Below, piece after piece: positions 1-6,326 of a stretch of DNA of 12,364 nucleotides (its first letter is position 1; each line of letters opens with the position of its first letter). The position numbers and the translations under genes were made by a program. The notes under the pieces were generated by a model. That model searched no databases and was not told the DNA's origin. It saw nothing but the letters and a program-made list of their open reading frames with translations. Source of the stretch: UBA12158 sp035562735 (GTDB taxonomy: Bacteria > Patescibacteriota > Microgenomatia > UBA12405); assembly GCA_035562735.1 (NCBI GenBank), contig DATMWB010000005.1:1-12364 (forward strand). The letters run 5' to 3'.

Positions 1-1
1 T

Positions 2-133
2 AGCTCAACTGGAAAGGTAGGAGAAGTATCATCAGGTCAGGTAAACAAAAAACTGAGAGTGGTTCAACGTTACAAAATCCCCTACTTTTTATTGATGGGT
101 GTTGTCTCTGAATCTTCCATATTGAGTGATTGA
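2..133 (+). CDS. 3' end of an unidentified gene (partial)
   Basis: An open frame enters from the left edge and ends at TGA 131-133, giving 43 residues with no internal start codon, so only a C-terminus is visible. It is Ser/Gly/Val-rich at first (SSTGKVGEVSSGQ), then has a basic and hydrophobic stretch (KKLRVVQRYKIPYFLLMG) and ends SSILSD. I do not recognise the family. It lies directly upstream of pilM on the same strand, so another pilus gene would fit, but this is inference from position only. The frame is short enough to be open by chance, although its length up to a tight junction with pilM favours a real gene end. Confidence 0.45.
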   Translation, partial: SSTGKVGEVSSGQVNKKLRVVQRYKIPYFLLMGVVSESSILSD

Positions 134-151
134 GGGGAAATAGCATATACT
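122..151 (+). promoter_or_regulatory. Candidate leaderless promoter of pilMNO
   Basis: A -35-like TTGAGT (122-127) and a -10-like TATACT (146-151) are separated by 18 bp. The -10 box is followed by six bases and then the pilM ATG at 158, which places the expected transcription start at or next to the A of the ATG. The only purine-rich stretch (GAGGGGAA, about 132-139) is about 18 bases from the ATG, too far for a normal Shine-Dalgarno. The -35 overlaps the stop-codon end of the upstream gene. This is a prediction from motif and spacing only. Confidence 0.5.
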
Positions 152-157
152 TAAATA

Positions 158-1186
158 ATGAGCGATATTGTTGGAATTGATTTAGGTCTAGGTAGTATAA
201 AGGTTGTAGCCTTGAATAAAACTGGGGATAACTTTGTTTTGTCAGCAGTTGGCGAGATAAAGACTCCAAATAGTGAATGGATGAAGTCAGACTCAACAAA
301 AAAAAGTGTAGAAGATGTTGGAGTGGCCTTGAGAAATTTACTGAAAGATTTAAAAATTAATGGTCGACAAGCAGTCACAGCCCTTCCAGAATATGAGATT
401 GTTAGTCGTTTGGTATCTTTGCCACCACTTAAAGAAACTGAGATTAAGGATGCTCTGCGTTTTGAAGCAGAAACCTTTGTTCCCTACCCTCTTGATCAGG
501 TTTCAATAGATTATGAGGTGATTGAAGAAGATCAAGCTGGGAGACTGACTGTATTTGCAATAGCCGCCAAAAATGATTTGATATCAAATTATATAAAGAT
601 ATTTAAAACTGCCGGAATTGATTTGTTGGCAATTGAATCTCCAGCGGTATCAATGAGACGAATATTAAAACAAATGGCAACAGCCTCAGTGGCGACCATG
701 TTGGTAGATATTGGAGAAAAATATTCAGAAATTGTGGCTTTTAGAAATGGAAATATCTATTTTGCGAGATCAATGCCTGTTGGGGGTGAATCTTTGACTC
801 GGGCAATATCGGTCAACCTCGGTCTGGATATGGCTAGTGCTGAAGAGTATAAGAAAGCATATGGTATAAAAGAGATGGAATTAGAGGGAAAAATCAAAAA
901 TTCTATTATGCCGGTTTTTAGTAGTATGGCTGAAGAAATTAGAAGAGCCATGGCCCAGTATACTGAGGGTAGTGACAAGGCAATTGAATTGTTGGTATTA
1001 AGTGGTGGTGGTTCAAAAATGCCGGGTTTTGCTGAGGAATTAACTCGATTACTAGGAATTGAGGTTCAGGTGATACAACCATTTTTAAAGATTGATTCGA
1101 CGCAGATTGTATTACCAATTGATTTAAATGTTGATGGTTATAAGTTTTCAACTGCTGCCGGCTTGGCCATGCGAGGTATGTTATGA
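158..1186 (+). CDS. pilM: Type IV pilus assembly protein PilM (actin-like ATPase)
   Basis: This 342-residue cytoplasmic protein has the actin/FtsA-like fold. In the family, PilM binds the N-terminal tail of PilN and links the cytoplasmic pilus motor to the inner-membrane PilN/PilO platform. Visible motifs are an N-terminal phosphate-1 loop (VGIDLGLGSIKVVAL, residues 5-19), the PilM stretch E-x-E-x-FVPYPLDQVSIDY (about 101-119), a second nucleotide-binding segment starting VDIGEKYSEIV (183-193), and the late glycine-rich motif LLVLSGGGSKMPGFAEEL (278-295). Length is normal for PilM. ATG 158 is chosen because an in-frame stop lies two codons upstream. The stop overlaps the pilN start (ATGA), which indicates translational coupling. 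The family call is very secure. Confidence 0.95.
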   Translation: MSDIVGIDLGLGSIKVVALNKTGDNFVLSAVGEIKTPNSEWMKSDSTKKSVEDVGVALRNLLKDLKINGRQAVTALPEYEIVSRLVSLPPLKETEIKDALRFEAETFVPYPLDQVSIDYEVIEEDQAGRLTVFAIAAKNDLISNYIKIFKTAGIDLLAIESPAVSMRRILKQMATASVATMLVDIGEKYSEIVAFRNGNIYFARSMPVGGESLTRAISVNLGLDMASAEEYKKAYGIKEMELEGKIKNSIMPVFSSMAEEIRRAMAQYTEGSDKAIELLVLSGGGSKMPGFAEELTRLLGIEVQVIQPFLKIDSTQIVLPIDLNVDGYKFSTAAGLAMRGML

Positions 1187-1740
1187 AGACAGGTGACAGT
1201 TTTAATTTAAATTTACTACCAAGTCAAGCCAAGTTTCAGGCCGCGAGAATGAAACTTCAAAAAACATTTCGACATTATATGGCGATTGGAGCGACTTTGT
1301 GGGTTCTAGTAATTGTGGGGACAGTGATATCACACATATTTGTGGGAGTGTCTCTTGAGGCAGAAAATAAGAAATACAAGCAAAACTTGGAGGCTTTTAA
1401 AGGAATGACTGATGAAATTACTTTAAGTCAACTAATTAAATATAGGATAAAGGTATTGGGTCAGGTGTTGAAAGACCGTTTTGAATACTCAACCGCTTTT
1501 GAAAAAGTGACAACAATATTTTCGGAGAAAGCCACAGTTTCAAAGTTTCAAATTAATGAAGACAAAGAATTTATTATTTCAGTAGCTACCAATAATCGTG
1601 AGGGTGTAGACTTTATCGAAGGTAGGGTTAATGAGGCAAACAAAGGTGAAATTGAAGGAATTAAAAAGGTAGATATTAATAACGTAACCTATACCAGTGA
1701 TGGTAATTGGTTGGTAAATATGGGAGTAATAATAGAATGA
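1183..1740 (+). CDS. pilN: Type IV pilus assembly protein PilN
   Basis: This 185-residue bitopic membrane protein matches PilN. It has a short cytoplasmic N-terminus with the signature NLNLLP (residues 8-13), which in the family docks into PilM. One strongly hydrophobic segment follows (about 33-57), then a charged helical region and an extracytoplasmic domain that in this family pairs with PilO. Its start overlaps the pilM stop by four bases and its own stop overlaps pilO the same way. A GAGGT at 1173-1177, five bases before the ATG, is the clearest Shine-Dalgarno in the window; it suits an internal operon gene that cannot rely on its own transcript 5' end. Sequence similarity in PilN is low beyond the N-terminus, so the call rests on the motif, topology and neighbours. 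Confidence 0.85.
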   Translation: MKTGDSFNLNLLPSQAKFQAARMKLQKTFRHYMAIGATLWVLVIVGTVISHIFVGVSLEAENKKYKQNLEAFKGMTDEITLSQLIKYRIKVLGQVLKDRFEYSTAFEKVTTIFSEKATVSKFQINEDKEFIISVATNNREGVDFIEGRVNEANKGEIEGIKKVDINNVTYTSDGNWLVNMGVIIE

Positions 1741-2489
1741 TAAAAGGACTAAACTTACCAGACAAACTTTTTGGTCGAGACACAAGACTGATAGTACTGT
1801 GGCTGGAACCAATTGCTTTAGGATTAGTAATTTTTATGAGTATGGTGTTGGTGATTGTTCCAAAAATAAATGAAGTACCCCAAAAAATGGCACAGATTAA
1901 ACAGATGAAAGCGAAAACTGCCGATGTAGAGGAAAAAACAAAGTACTTACAAAGTATTAACCAAGAGGACATAAAAAATAATTCTTTCAAATTAAGTATG
2001 GGATTATTGCCTGAAAAAAGTAACTATTTATTAGTTGGTGTTGTTAGAGGAGCGGCGGCTGACTTGGGGTATGCAATTGACGATTTTTCTTTGACGATGG
2101 TTACTAGTAAAAGTCAAACTCCAAAAAAGGGTGCAATGAATTTTGAAAAATTACCGGTTTTAGTGAGTTTGGTTGGACCAACAGAAAAATATATTGATTT
2201 GGTAAAAGCGATTGAAAGAAGTTTGCCAATAATGTCTATAGATAAGATTGATATGAGAACCCTAGAAGGTGGAATATCAGTGGTGAAGTTAAATGTAATG
2301 GCATATTATCTACCTGAACTCAATGTTACGAATCCAGAAAATTTGAGTCTAGCCGATTTAACTCCAACAAAGGAAGAACAAGAATTGCTTTCATTGATTA
2401 ATGAATACAAAGTGATGACAGTGGAAACAACTGACAAAGAAGCCAAATACACAAAATACGAAAGACAAGATCCCTTTTTTATTCCTTAA
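1737..2489 (+). CDS. pilO: Type IV pilus assembly protein PilO-like
   Basis: This 250-residue inner-membrane protein is the expected PilN partner. A short N-terminus (MIKGLNLPDKLFGRD) is followed by one membrane span (about residues 19-41), a charged, probably coiled-coil stretch (43-75), and a ferredoxin-like periplasmic/outer-face region. It ends in DPFFIP, reminiscent of the DPF tails of PilO/PilP-type proteins. I start it at ATG 1737, inside the ATGA overlap with the pilN stop, rather than at an in-frame ATG ten codons upstream (1707), because the four-base overlap repeats the pilM/pilN junction and the upstream ATG lies deep in pilN. The 3' end overlaps convergent khpA by 11 bp. The PilO label rests mainly on gene order and topology. 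Confidence 0.78.
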   Translation: MIKGLNLPDKLFGRDTRLIVLWLEPIALGLVIFMSMVLVIVPKINEVPQKMAQIKQMKAKTADVEEKTKYLQSINQEDIKNNSFKLSMGLLPEKSNYLLVGVVRGAAADLGYAIDDFSLTMVTSKSQTPKKGAMNFEKLPVLVSLVGPTEKYIDLVKAIERSLPIMSIDKIDMRTLEGGISVVKLNVMAYYLPELNVTNPENLSLADLTPTKEEQELLSLINEYKVMTVETTDKEAKYTKYERQDPFFIP

Positions 2490-2712
2490 TTTGAAGGATG
2501 TAATGAGTTTCGGGAAAAGCTAGGTTGAGGAGAGTTCGAACGGCTTTGATGATTTTTCCTTCTTTACCAATAATTTGGCCGATTATTTCGGGTGGGGCAG
2601 ATACTTCGATAATGGTCAATTGGTTTTCAATTTTCGATTCTACGACGACATTACTGTCTTCAAGGACAATTGCTTTGATAATATATTCGGCCGCGCTTTT
2701 AATATCTGTCAT
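2479..2712 (-). CDS. khpA: Small KH-domain RNA-binding protein KhpA (YlqC family)
   Basis: This 77-residue protein consists of little more than one type II KH domain. The GxxG RNA-gripping loop is GKEG (residues 49-52) within a stretch that begins IIGQIIGKEGKIIKAV, preceded by the beta-strand QLTIIEVSA. KhpA-type proteins bind RNA, often as heterodimers with KhpB, and affect ribosome assembly and sRNA or mRNA fate. The gene follows rpsP with only one base between the rpsP stop and this ATG, the usual rpsP-khpA pairing across bacteria. It has no convincing Shine-Dalgarno, so it probably depends on coupling to rpsP. Its 3' end overlaps the convergent pilO end, leaving no room for an intergenic terminator. 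Confidence 0.93.
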   Translation of the reverse strand: MTDIKSAAEYIIKAIVLEDSNVVVESKIENQLTIIEVSAPPEIIGQIIGKEGKIIKAVRTLLNLAFPETHYILQIKE

Positions 2713-2713
2713 A

Positions 2714-3082
2714 TTATTTTGTTTCTTCAGTTGGTACTTCTTCTGTAACAGTTTCTGTTGGTGTGGATTCTATCACTTCGGCTGTCTCGACTTTTTCTAC
2801 TTTTTCTTCTTTCTTCTCTATTTTCTCAACTTCTTTGTTCTTCTTTTTTCGGGGATATTTATCGGGATTTAATAGTTTATCGACACCCTCTGTCATTTGG
2901 GCACCGTTTTTAATCCATAGAGCTAGTTTTTCTTTGTCGATTTGTAAAGTTTTAGTTTGTGGGGTATAAAAACCGATGTCATCAACAAATTTTCCATTTG
3001 ATTTACTACGGTCAGGAGAGATGACAATTCGAAAACTCCTTTGGTGAATTTTACCCTTTGGTTTTAATTTGATTTTTAGCAT
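2714..3082 (-). CDS. rpsP: 30S ribosomal protein S16 with a charged C-terminal tail
   Basis: Residues 1 to about 77 are a normal S16: MLKIKLKPKGK at the start, then RSFRIVISPDRS and GKFVDDIGFYTP, and a final helix ending about LLNPDKYPRKKK. S16 is an early-assembly protein of the small subunit. Residues about 78-122 form a low-complexity extension, first Lys/Glu-rich (EVEKIEKKEEKVEK) and then Thr/Glu/Pro-rich (ending TEEVPTEETK), predicted disordered; such tails are variable between lineages. The gene sits eight bases after rnc and one base before khpA. A perfect TATAAT seven bases before the ATG suggests its own promoter in addition to operon read-through. Confidence 0.96.
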   Translation of the reverse strand: MLKIKLKPKGKIHQRSFRIVISPDRSKSNGKFVDDIGFYTPQTKTLQIDKEKLALWIKNGAQMTEGVDKLLNPDKYPRKKKNKEVEKIEKKEEKVEKVETAEVIESTPTETVTEEVPTEETK

Positions 3083-3089
3083 GGATGGA

Positions 3090-3095
3090 ATTATA
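3090..3095 (-). promoter_or_regulatory. Candidate leaderless promoter (-10 TATAAT) of rpsP-khpA
   Basis: Read on the minus strand, a perfect TATAAT occupies 3095-3090, seven bases before the rpsP ATG (3082-3080). The hexamer includes the rnc TAA stop codon, so the promoter is built into the end of the preceding gene. A TG lies directly next to the hexamer, not in the exact TGn extended -10 register. I see no convincing -35 and no Shine-Dalgarno in the eight-base gap. Motif-based prediction. Confidence 0.45.
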
Positions 3096-3777
3096 CAATA
3101 ATTTCGGCAGCTTTGGTAGCAGCATTTTCTTCAGCCTTTTGTTTCGAATTCCCCTTACCCGAGGCAATAAGTTCATCGTTCAGATAGACACCAACTTCAA
3201 ATATTTTTTGATGGTCAGGACCGCTTTGGCTAATAGTGGAATATTTTGGAGTAATTCCCCTCTTGGATTGAGCTATCTCTTGAAATTGACTTTTTGCATC
3301 TTTATAAATGTTTTTCTTAGAGAGAGCACTTATGTTCTTTTTAAGAAATTTGGTCAAAAACTTATCAACGGCTTCATAACCTTGATCTAAGTGAATGGCA
3401 CCAATAATACTTTCGAAAGTATCGGCTAAAAGTGAGATATTTTTTCGGCCACCATGAGTTTCTTCGCCTCGACTTAGTAATATGTAAGAACCTAGATCAA
3501 ATTCGTTAGCAATTTGGGCAAGATTTTGAGTACATACCACCAAACTTCTAAGATTTGTTAGTTGTCCTTCATCGAATTTTGGAAAGAGACTAAATAACTG
3601 TTGGGAAGACCAATATTCTAAGATGGCATCGCCAAAAAATTCGAGACGTTCATTGCTTGATTTTAACTGACGATTTTCATTGAGAAAGGAACGGTGAGTT
3701 AGGGCTAAAACAAGTATTTCGGAATCTTTGAAATCGACCCCAATTTTTTGTTGTAATTCTTTAATTTTGTCGCTCAT
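3091..3777 (-). CDS. rnc: Ribonuclease III
   Basis: A 228-residue double-strand-specific endoribonuclease that processes the rRNA precursor and structured mRNAs. The N-terminal endonuclease domain carries the signature NERLEFFGDAIL (residues 42-53) with the acidic residues E43, E46 and D50. Next comes E70 in FDEGQLTNLRS, and the metal-binding pair D119/E122 in LLADTFESIIGAIHLDQG. The C-terminal double-stranded RNA-binding domain spans about 160-228, from DAKSQFQEIAQ to GKGNSKQKAEENAATKAAE. All catalytic positions are intact and length is typical. The ATG lies inside the end of nusB (17-bp overlap), so translation is probably coupled. Its stop codon contributes to a TATAAT for rpsP. Confidence 0.97.
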   Translation of the reverse strand: MSDKIKELQQKIGVDFKDSEILVLALTHRSFLNENRQLKSSNERLEFFGDAILEYWSSQQLFSLFPKFDEGQLTNLRSLVVCTQNLAQIANEFDLGSYILLSRGEETHGGRKNISLLADTFESIIGAIHLDQGYEAVDKFLTKFLKKNISALSKKNIYKDAKSQFQEIAQSKRGITPKYSTISQSGPDHQKIFEVGVYLNDELIASGKGNSKQKAEENAATKAAEIIV

Positions 3778-4126
3778 GTTCTTTTAAAATATTACCTAAA
3801 ACAGCGTTGATAAAAGCGCTAGAACTTGTTTCGCAAAATTCTTTACTTATTTCAATGGCTTCATCGATGACTACTTTTGGAGGAGTATCGTTGTCTTGGC
3901 TGGTTAGTTCCCAGATGGAATACCTTAGAATGGCAAGTTCTACTTTATTAATTTGATTAATTGGCCATTTTGGAGCTGCTTTGGAAATTAGTTGATCAAT
4001 TTGGGTTATGTTTTGGATAATGGGAGAAATACTGTCTTCATCTATTTTTCCTGTAATCCCCCAGGCAAATAATGTCTGGATTGATTTGATTCTTCGCTGG
4101 TGACGGGGATCGTTTTTGCTTTTCAC
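3761..4126 (-). CDS. nusB: Transcription antitermination factor NusB
   Basis: A 121-residue all-helical protein that in the family pairs with NusE/S10 on boxA RNA to prevent premature termination of rRNA operons. Recognisable pieces are the basic start (DPRHQRRIKSIQTLFAW, residues 6-22), the central ID-LI-KAAPKWPINQINKVELAILRYSIWEL (about 43-74) and the C-terminal P-KVVIDEAIEISKEF with SSAFINAVLGNIL (83-114). The start is the GTG at 4126-4124, which overlaps the rpmF TGA as GTGA; this junction, repeating the four-base overlaps seen elsewhere, supports that start. The end overlaps rnc by 17 bp. NusB and RNase III side by side join rRNA synthesis and processing. Confidence 0.94.
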   Translation of the reverse strand: MKSKNDPRHQRRIKSIQTLFAWGITGKIDEDSISPIIQNITQIDQLISKAAPKWPINQINKVELAILRYSIWELTSQDNDTPPKVVIDEAIEISKEFCETSSSAFINAVLGNILKEHERQN

Positions 4127-4275
4127 TTATTACAATTTTTACAGGTAAAACCGGGTATTTTTGGTTGCCCACAGTTTTTACAAGTAGTTACTTGAGCGAG
4201 TTGAGGAGCCTTTATTGAGGCACGTCGACGTCCTTGTCGACGGCTTGATGGCCAATGTTTAGGTAGTGCAGTCAT
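4123..4275 (-). CDS. rpmF: 50S ribosomal protein L32
   Basis: A 50-residue protein beginning MTALPKHWPSSRRQGRRRA and ending in a zinc ribbon: CKNC (C32, C35) and CKNC (C45, C48). The Pro-Lys start, a cluster of arginines and two CxxC pairs are diagnostic of L32, a late-assembly protein of the large subunit. Here all four zinc ligands are kept, unlike the cysteine-free forms found in some bacteria. Its TGA overlaps the nusB GTG. It lies 35 bases downstream of recG and has its own strong -10 box six bases before the ATG. In many bacteria rpmF heads a plsX-fab-acpP-rnc run; here nusB and rnc follow directly. Confidence 0.95.
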   Translation of the reverse strand: MTALPKHWPSSRRQGRRRASIKAPQLAQVTTCKNCGQPKIPGFTCKNCNK

Positions 4276-4281
4276 GGAGGT

Positions 4282-4290
4282 ATTATAACA
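4282..4290 (-). promoter_or_regulatory. Candidate leaderless extended -10 promoter of the rpmF-nusB-rnc operon
   Basis: On the minus strand the sequence is TGTTATAAT, a consensus extended -10 (TGnTATAAT). Only six bases (ACCTCC) separate it from the rpmF ATG at 4275, which puts the predicted transcription start on the A of the ATG. The six bases are the complement of a Shine-Dalgarno rather than one, so a leadered initiation signal is absent. It lies in the 35-base gap after the recG stop. No clear -35 is visible, as expected for an extended -10 promoter. Confidence 0.6.
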
Positions 4291-4310
4291 AAGAAAATAG
4301 AATATTTGGA

Positions 4311-6305
4311 TTAATTGAGCTGATTTCCAATAAAGAAAAGAGAATCTTGATTGTTTATAAGAGTTTTTAAGTCAAAATAGGGATATTTCTTCTCAAGTTC
4401 ATCCAAAAATGTTTTTGAAAATTCAATTAATTTTAAGTCGGAGATATTGGCTATTTTTAATGAAGGAAAGCCGTGTTGTTGGATAGAAAACGCTTCGCCT
4501 GGTCCTCTGGTTTTTAGATCATATTCAGCAATCTTAAAGCCATCATTTGTTTTTGTAAGATATTCAAGACGTTTTAGAGCTGAGTCGTTGGTACTTTCAG
4601 TAAAAAAGTAGCAATAGCTTTGTAAATCTCCTCGACCAACTCTACCTCTTAGTTGATGAAGTTGTGATAGGCCGAAATGATCGGCACTTTGTATAATAAT
4701 TGTGGTTGAGTTGGGAAAATCGATACCGACTTCAATGATGGGGGTGGTAACTAAAATATTAATTTCATTTTTTTGAAATTCTTCTAATATTTTATTTCTA
4801 GATTTAATATCTGTCTTACCGTGGATTAAGGCTAATTTAAGTGTTGGGAAGATATTTTTTAGATGTTCAAATTCTTTGATGGCTGATTTGATGGTTATGG
4901 CGCTTTCTGACTCTTTGATAAAAGGGCAGACAATAAAGGCTTGGGTATGACGTTTTTGAATATCATTTTTGAGCCACTGATAACAATCAGAAATTTTATT
5001 TTGGGGAACAAGAAATGTTTTGACACGGAGTCGATTTTGGGGAGATTCTTTTAGGTTTGAAATATCAAGATTACCTAAAAAAGTAAGGCTTATGGTTCGA
5101 GGAATGGGGGTAGCAGTCATGGAAAGGGTGTGAGGTTGATTCTTTAAATTTAAAAAGGATCTTTGTTTGACGCCAAATTTATGCTGTTCGTCAATTATTA
5201 ATAGAGCAGTATTTTTTACAAATTTGTCTTTTTGGAAAATGACGGCATGGGTGGCAATAATAATAGAATTTTTCGAAATTTTTTGAGGAAGTGATTGGTG
5301 AGCAGTGAGGAGGTATATTGATACTTTGGGTAGGTATTGACTAAAAGTTTTATAATGTTGTTTGGCCAATATTTCAGTTGGGGCGAGAATAATGCTTTGG
5401 TGGTCGTTTAGGTGAGTAATGTAAGCGGCAAGTAGAGCCAAAATAGTTTTCCCAGAACCGACATCACCACATAATAATCGGTTACAGACTTTTGAATCGG
5501 ACAATAAGTCGTCTTTTATCTCTTTCCAAATAGTGTTTTGAGACTCGGTTAATTTAAAGGGTAGGGAATCGATTAATTTTTCTAGTTTTGAATCAATTTT
5601 GGAATTGGTTTTTAAAATATATTTTGGTTTAAGTTGAGACCACATTTTTTTTTGAGTACGAGAGGTGGCAAGAATTGAAATAATTTCATTGAAGGCAAGA
5701 CGAAAACGGCTTTGACTTAAAGTGTTTTGGTTTTGAGGCAAATGAATTTCTTTGATGGCTTTTGTAAGGGGCATTAATTTGTGTTTGCAAAGAAGGTCTT
5801 GGGGTAAGTTTTCAGTAATGGGAGCGATTAGTTTTGGAAAATATAAACTTATATTTTTTCTAAACCAGCGGCTTGATAAACCCTTTGTCTCCCCATATAT
5901 TGGGATAATTTTTCCGGTATTGTATTGACCGTATTCGGGTGAAAAGATGGTTGGCGTGTGGTGATAGAGGGTGGGGGTTCCAGCAAAGGCCCAGGTGTCA
6001 CCATTTTTAAAAATTTTGGAAAGGAAGGGTTGATTAAACCAGACTAAAGAAATTTGACCCTTTTTGTCTTCAAGTATCATTTTTTGAATGCTTTTTCCAT
6101 TTCTTATATATTTATTTTCAAAAAAAATTATCTTTCCTAAAATAGTGCAATTTTGATTTAAAATGACATTAGATATCGAGGTAATATTTGAAAAATCTAT
6201 GTATCTTTGAGGAAAATGGAAGAGGATGTCTTGGTCGTTATTGATATTTAATTTTTGAAGCTTGCTCTCTGTTTTTGGGCCAATACCATTAATTTGAAAG
6301 CTCAT
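4311..6305 (-). CDS. recG: ATP-dependent DNA helicase RecG
   Basis: A 664-residue superfamily 2 translocase that remodels stalled replication forks and branched DNA. The N-terminal wedge/OB-fold region (about 1-200) carries GIGPKTESKLQKLNI and DILFHFPQRYID. The motor motifs follow in order: Walker A GDVGSGKT (280-287), APTEILAKQH (308-317), DEQH (372-375), MTATPIPRT (396-404), SADHFGLSQLHQLRGRVGRG (540-559) and the RecG-specific TRGPGE (599-604). It is slightly shorter than the roughly 690-residue E. coli form but complete. The ATG at 6305 lies five bases from a TGnTAnnnT box and has no Shine-Dalgarno. It diverges from the PBP operon with 21 bases between start codons and is first in the - strand cluster. 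Confidence 0.97.
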   Translation of the reverse strand: MSFQINGIGPKTESKLQKLNINNDQDILFHFPQRYIDFSNITSISNVILNQNCTILGKIIFFENKYIRNGKSIQKMILEDKKGQISLVWFNQPFLSKIFKNGDTWAFAGTPTLYHHTPTIFSPEYGQYNTGKIIPIYGETKGLSSRWFRKNISLYFPKLIAPITENLPQDLLCKHKLMPLTKAIKEIHLPQNQNTLSQSRFRLAFNEIISILATSRTQKKMWSQLKPKYILKTNSKIDSKLEKLIDSLPFKLTESQNTIWKEIKDDLLSDSKVCNRLLCGDVGSGKTILALLAAYITHLNDHQSIILAPTEILAKQHYKTFSQYLPKVSIYLLTAHQSLPQKISKNSIIIATHAVIFQKDKFVKNTALLIIDEQHKFGVKQRSFLNLKNQPHTLSMTATPIPRTISLTFLGNLDISNLKESPQNRLRVKTFLVPQNKISDCYQWLKNDIQKRHTQAFIVCPFIKESESAITIKSAIKEFEHLKNIFPTLKLALIHGKTDIKSRNKILEEFQKNEINILVTTPIIEVGIDFPNSTTIIIQSADHFGLSQLHQLRGRVGRGDLQSYCYFFTESTNDSALKRLEYLTKTNDGFKIAEYDLKTRGPGEAFSIQQHGFPSLKIANISDLKLIEFSKTFLDELEKKYPYFDLKTLINNQDSLFFIGNQLN

Positions 6306-6310
6306 GGCTT

Positions 6311-6320
6311 ATGTTATCAT
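6311..6320. promoter_or_regulatory. Shared, near-palindromic bidirectional -10 element (recG / PBP operon)
   Basis: The 10-mer ATGTTATCAT reads ATGATAACAT on the other strand. On the plus strand it gives an extended -10, TGTTATCAT (6312-6320), six bases before the ATG at 6327. On the minus strand it gives TGATAACAT (6319-6311), five bases before the recG ATG at 6305. Both therefore fit leaderless starts, and the two hexamers overlap almost completely. A -35-like TTGAAA (6294-6299) inside recG could help the plus-strand promoter, with a short 15-bp spacer. Transcription in one direction would occlude the other. Confidence 0.5.
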
Positions 6321-6326
6321 TAATTT

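Noticed and set aside
1..80. tRNA-like pieces: TAGCTCAACTGG at the left edge resembles a D-arm, and GGTTCAA at 61-67 resembles a T-loop.
   Set aside because: The D-stem and T-stem partners are not complementary, no anticodon arm or acceptor stem can be drawn, and the stretch is an open reading frame to 131.
132..139. GAGGGGAA as the pilM ribosome binding site.
   Set aside because: It ends about 18 bases before the ATG, and a TATACT -10 box lies in between, so it would probably not be in the mRNA.
1707..1736. Alternative pilO start ten codons upstream of the chosen one.
   Set aside because: It lies inside pilN coding sequence, whereas ATG 1737 gives a four-base ATGA overlap identical to the pilM/pilN junction and a normal PilO N-terminus.
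4276..4281. GGAGGT beside the rpmF start looks like a perfect Shine-Dalgarno.
   Set aside because: It is on the plus strand, while rpmF is on the minus strand and shows the complement ACCTCC; no plus-strand gene starts nearby.
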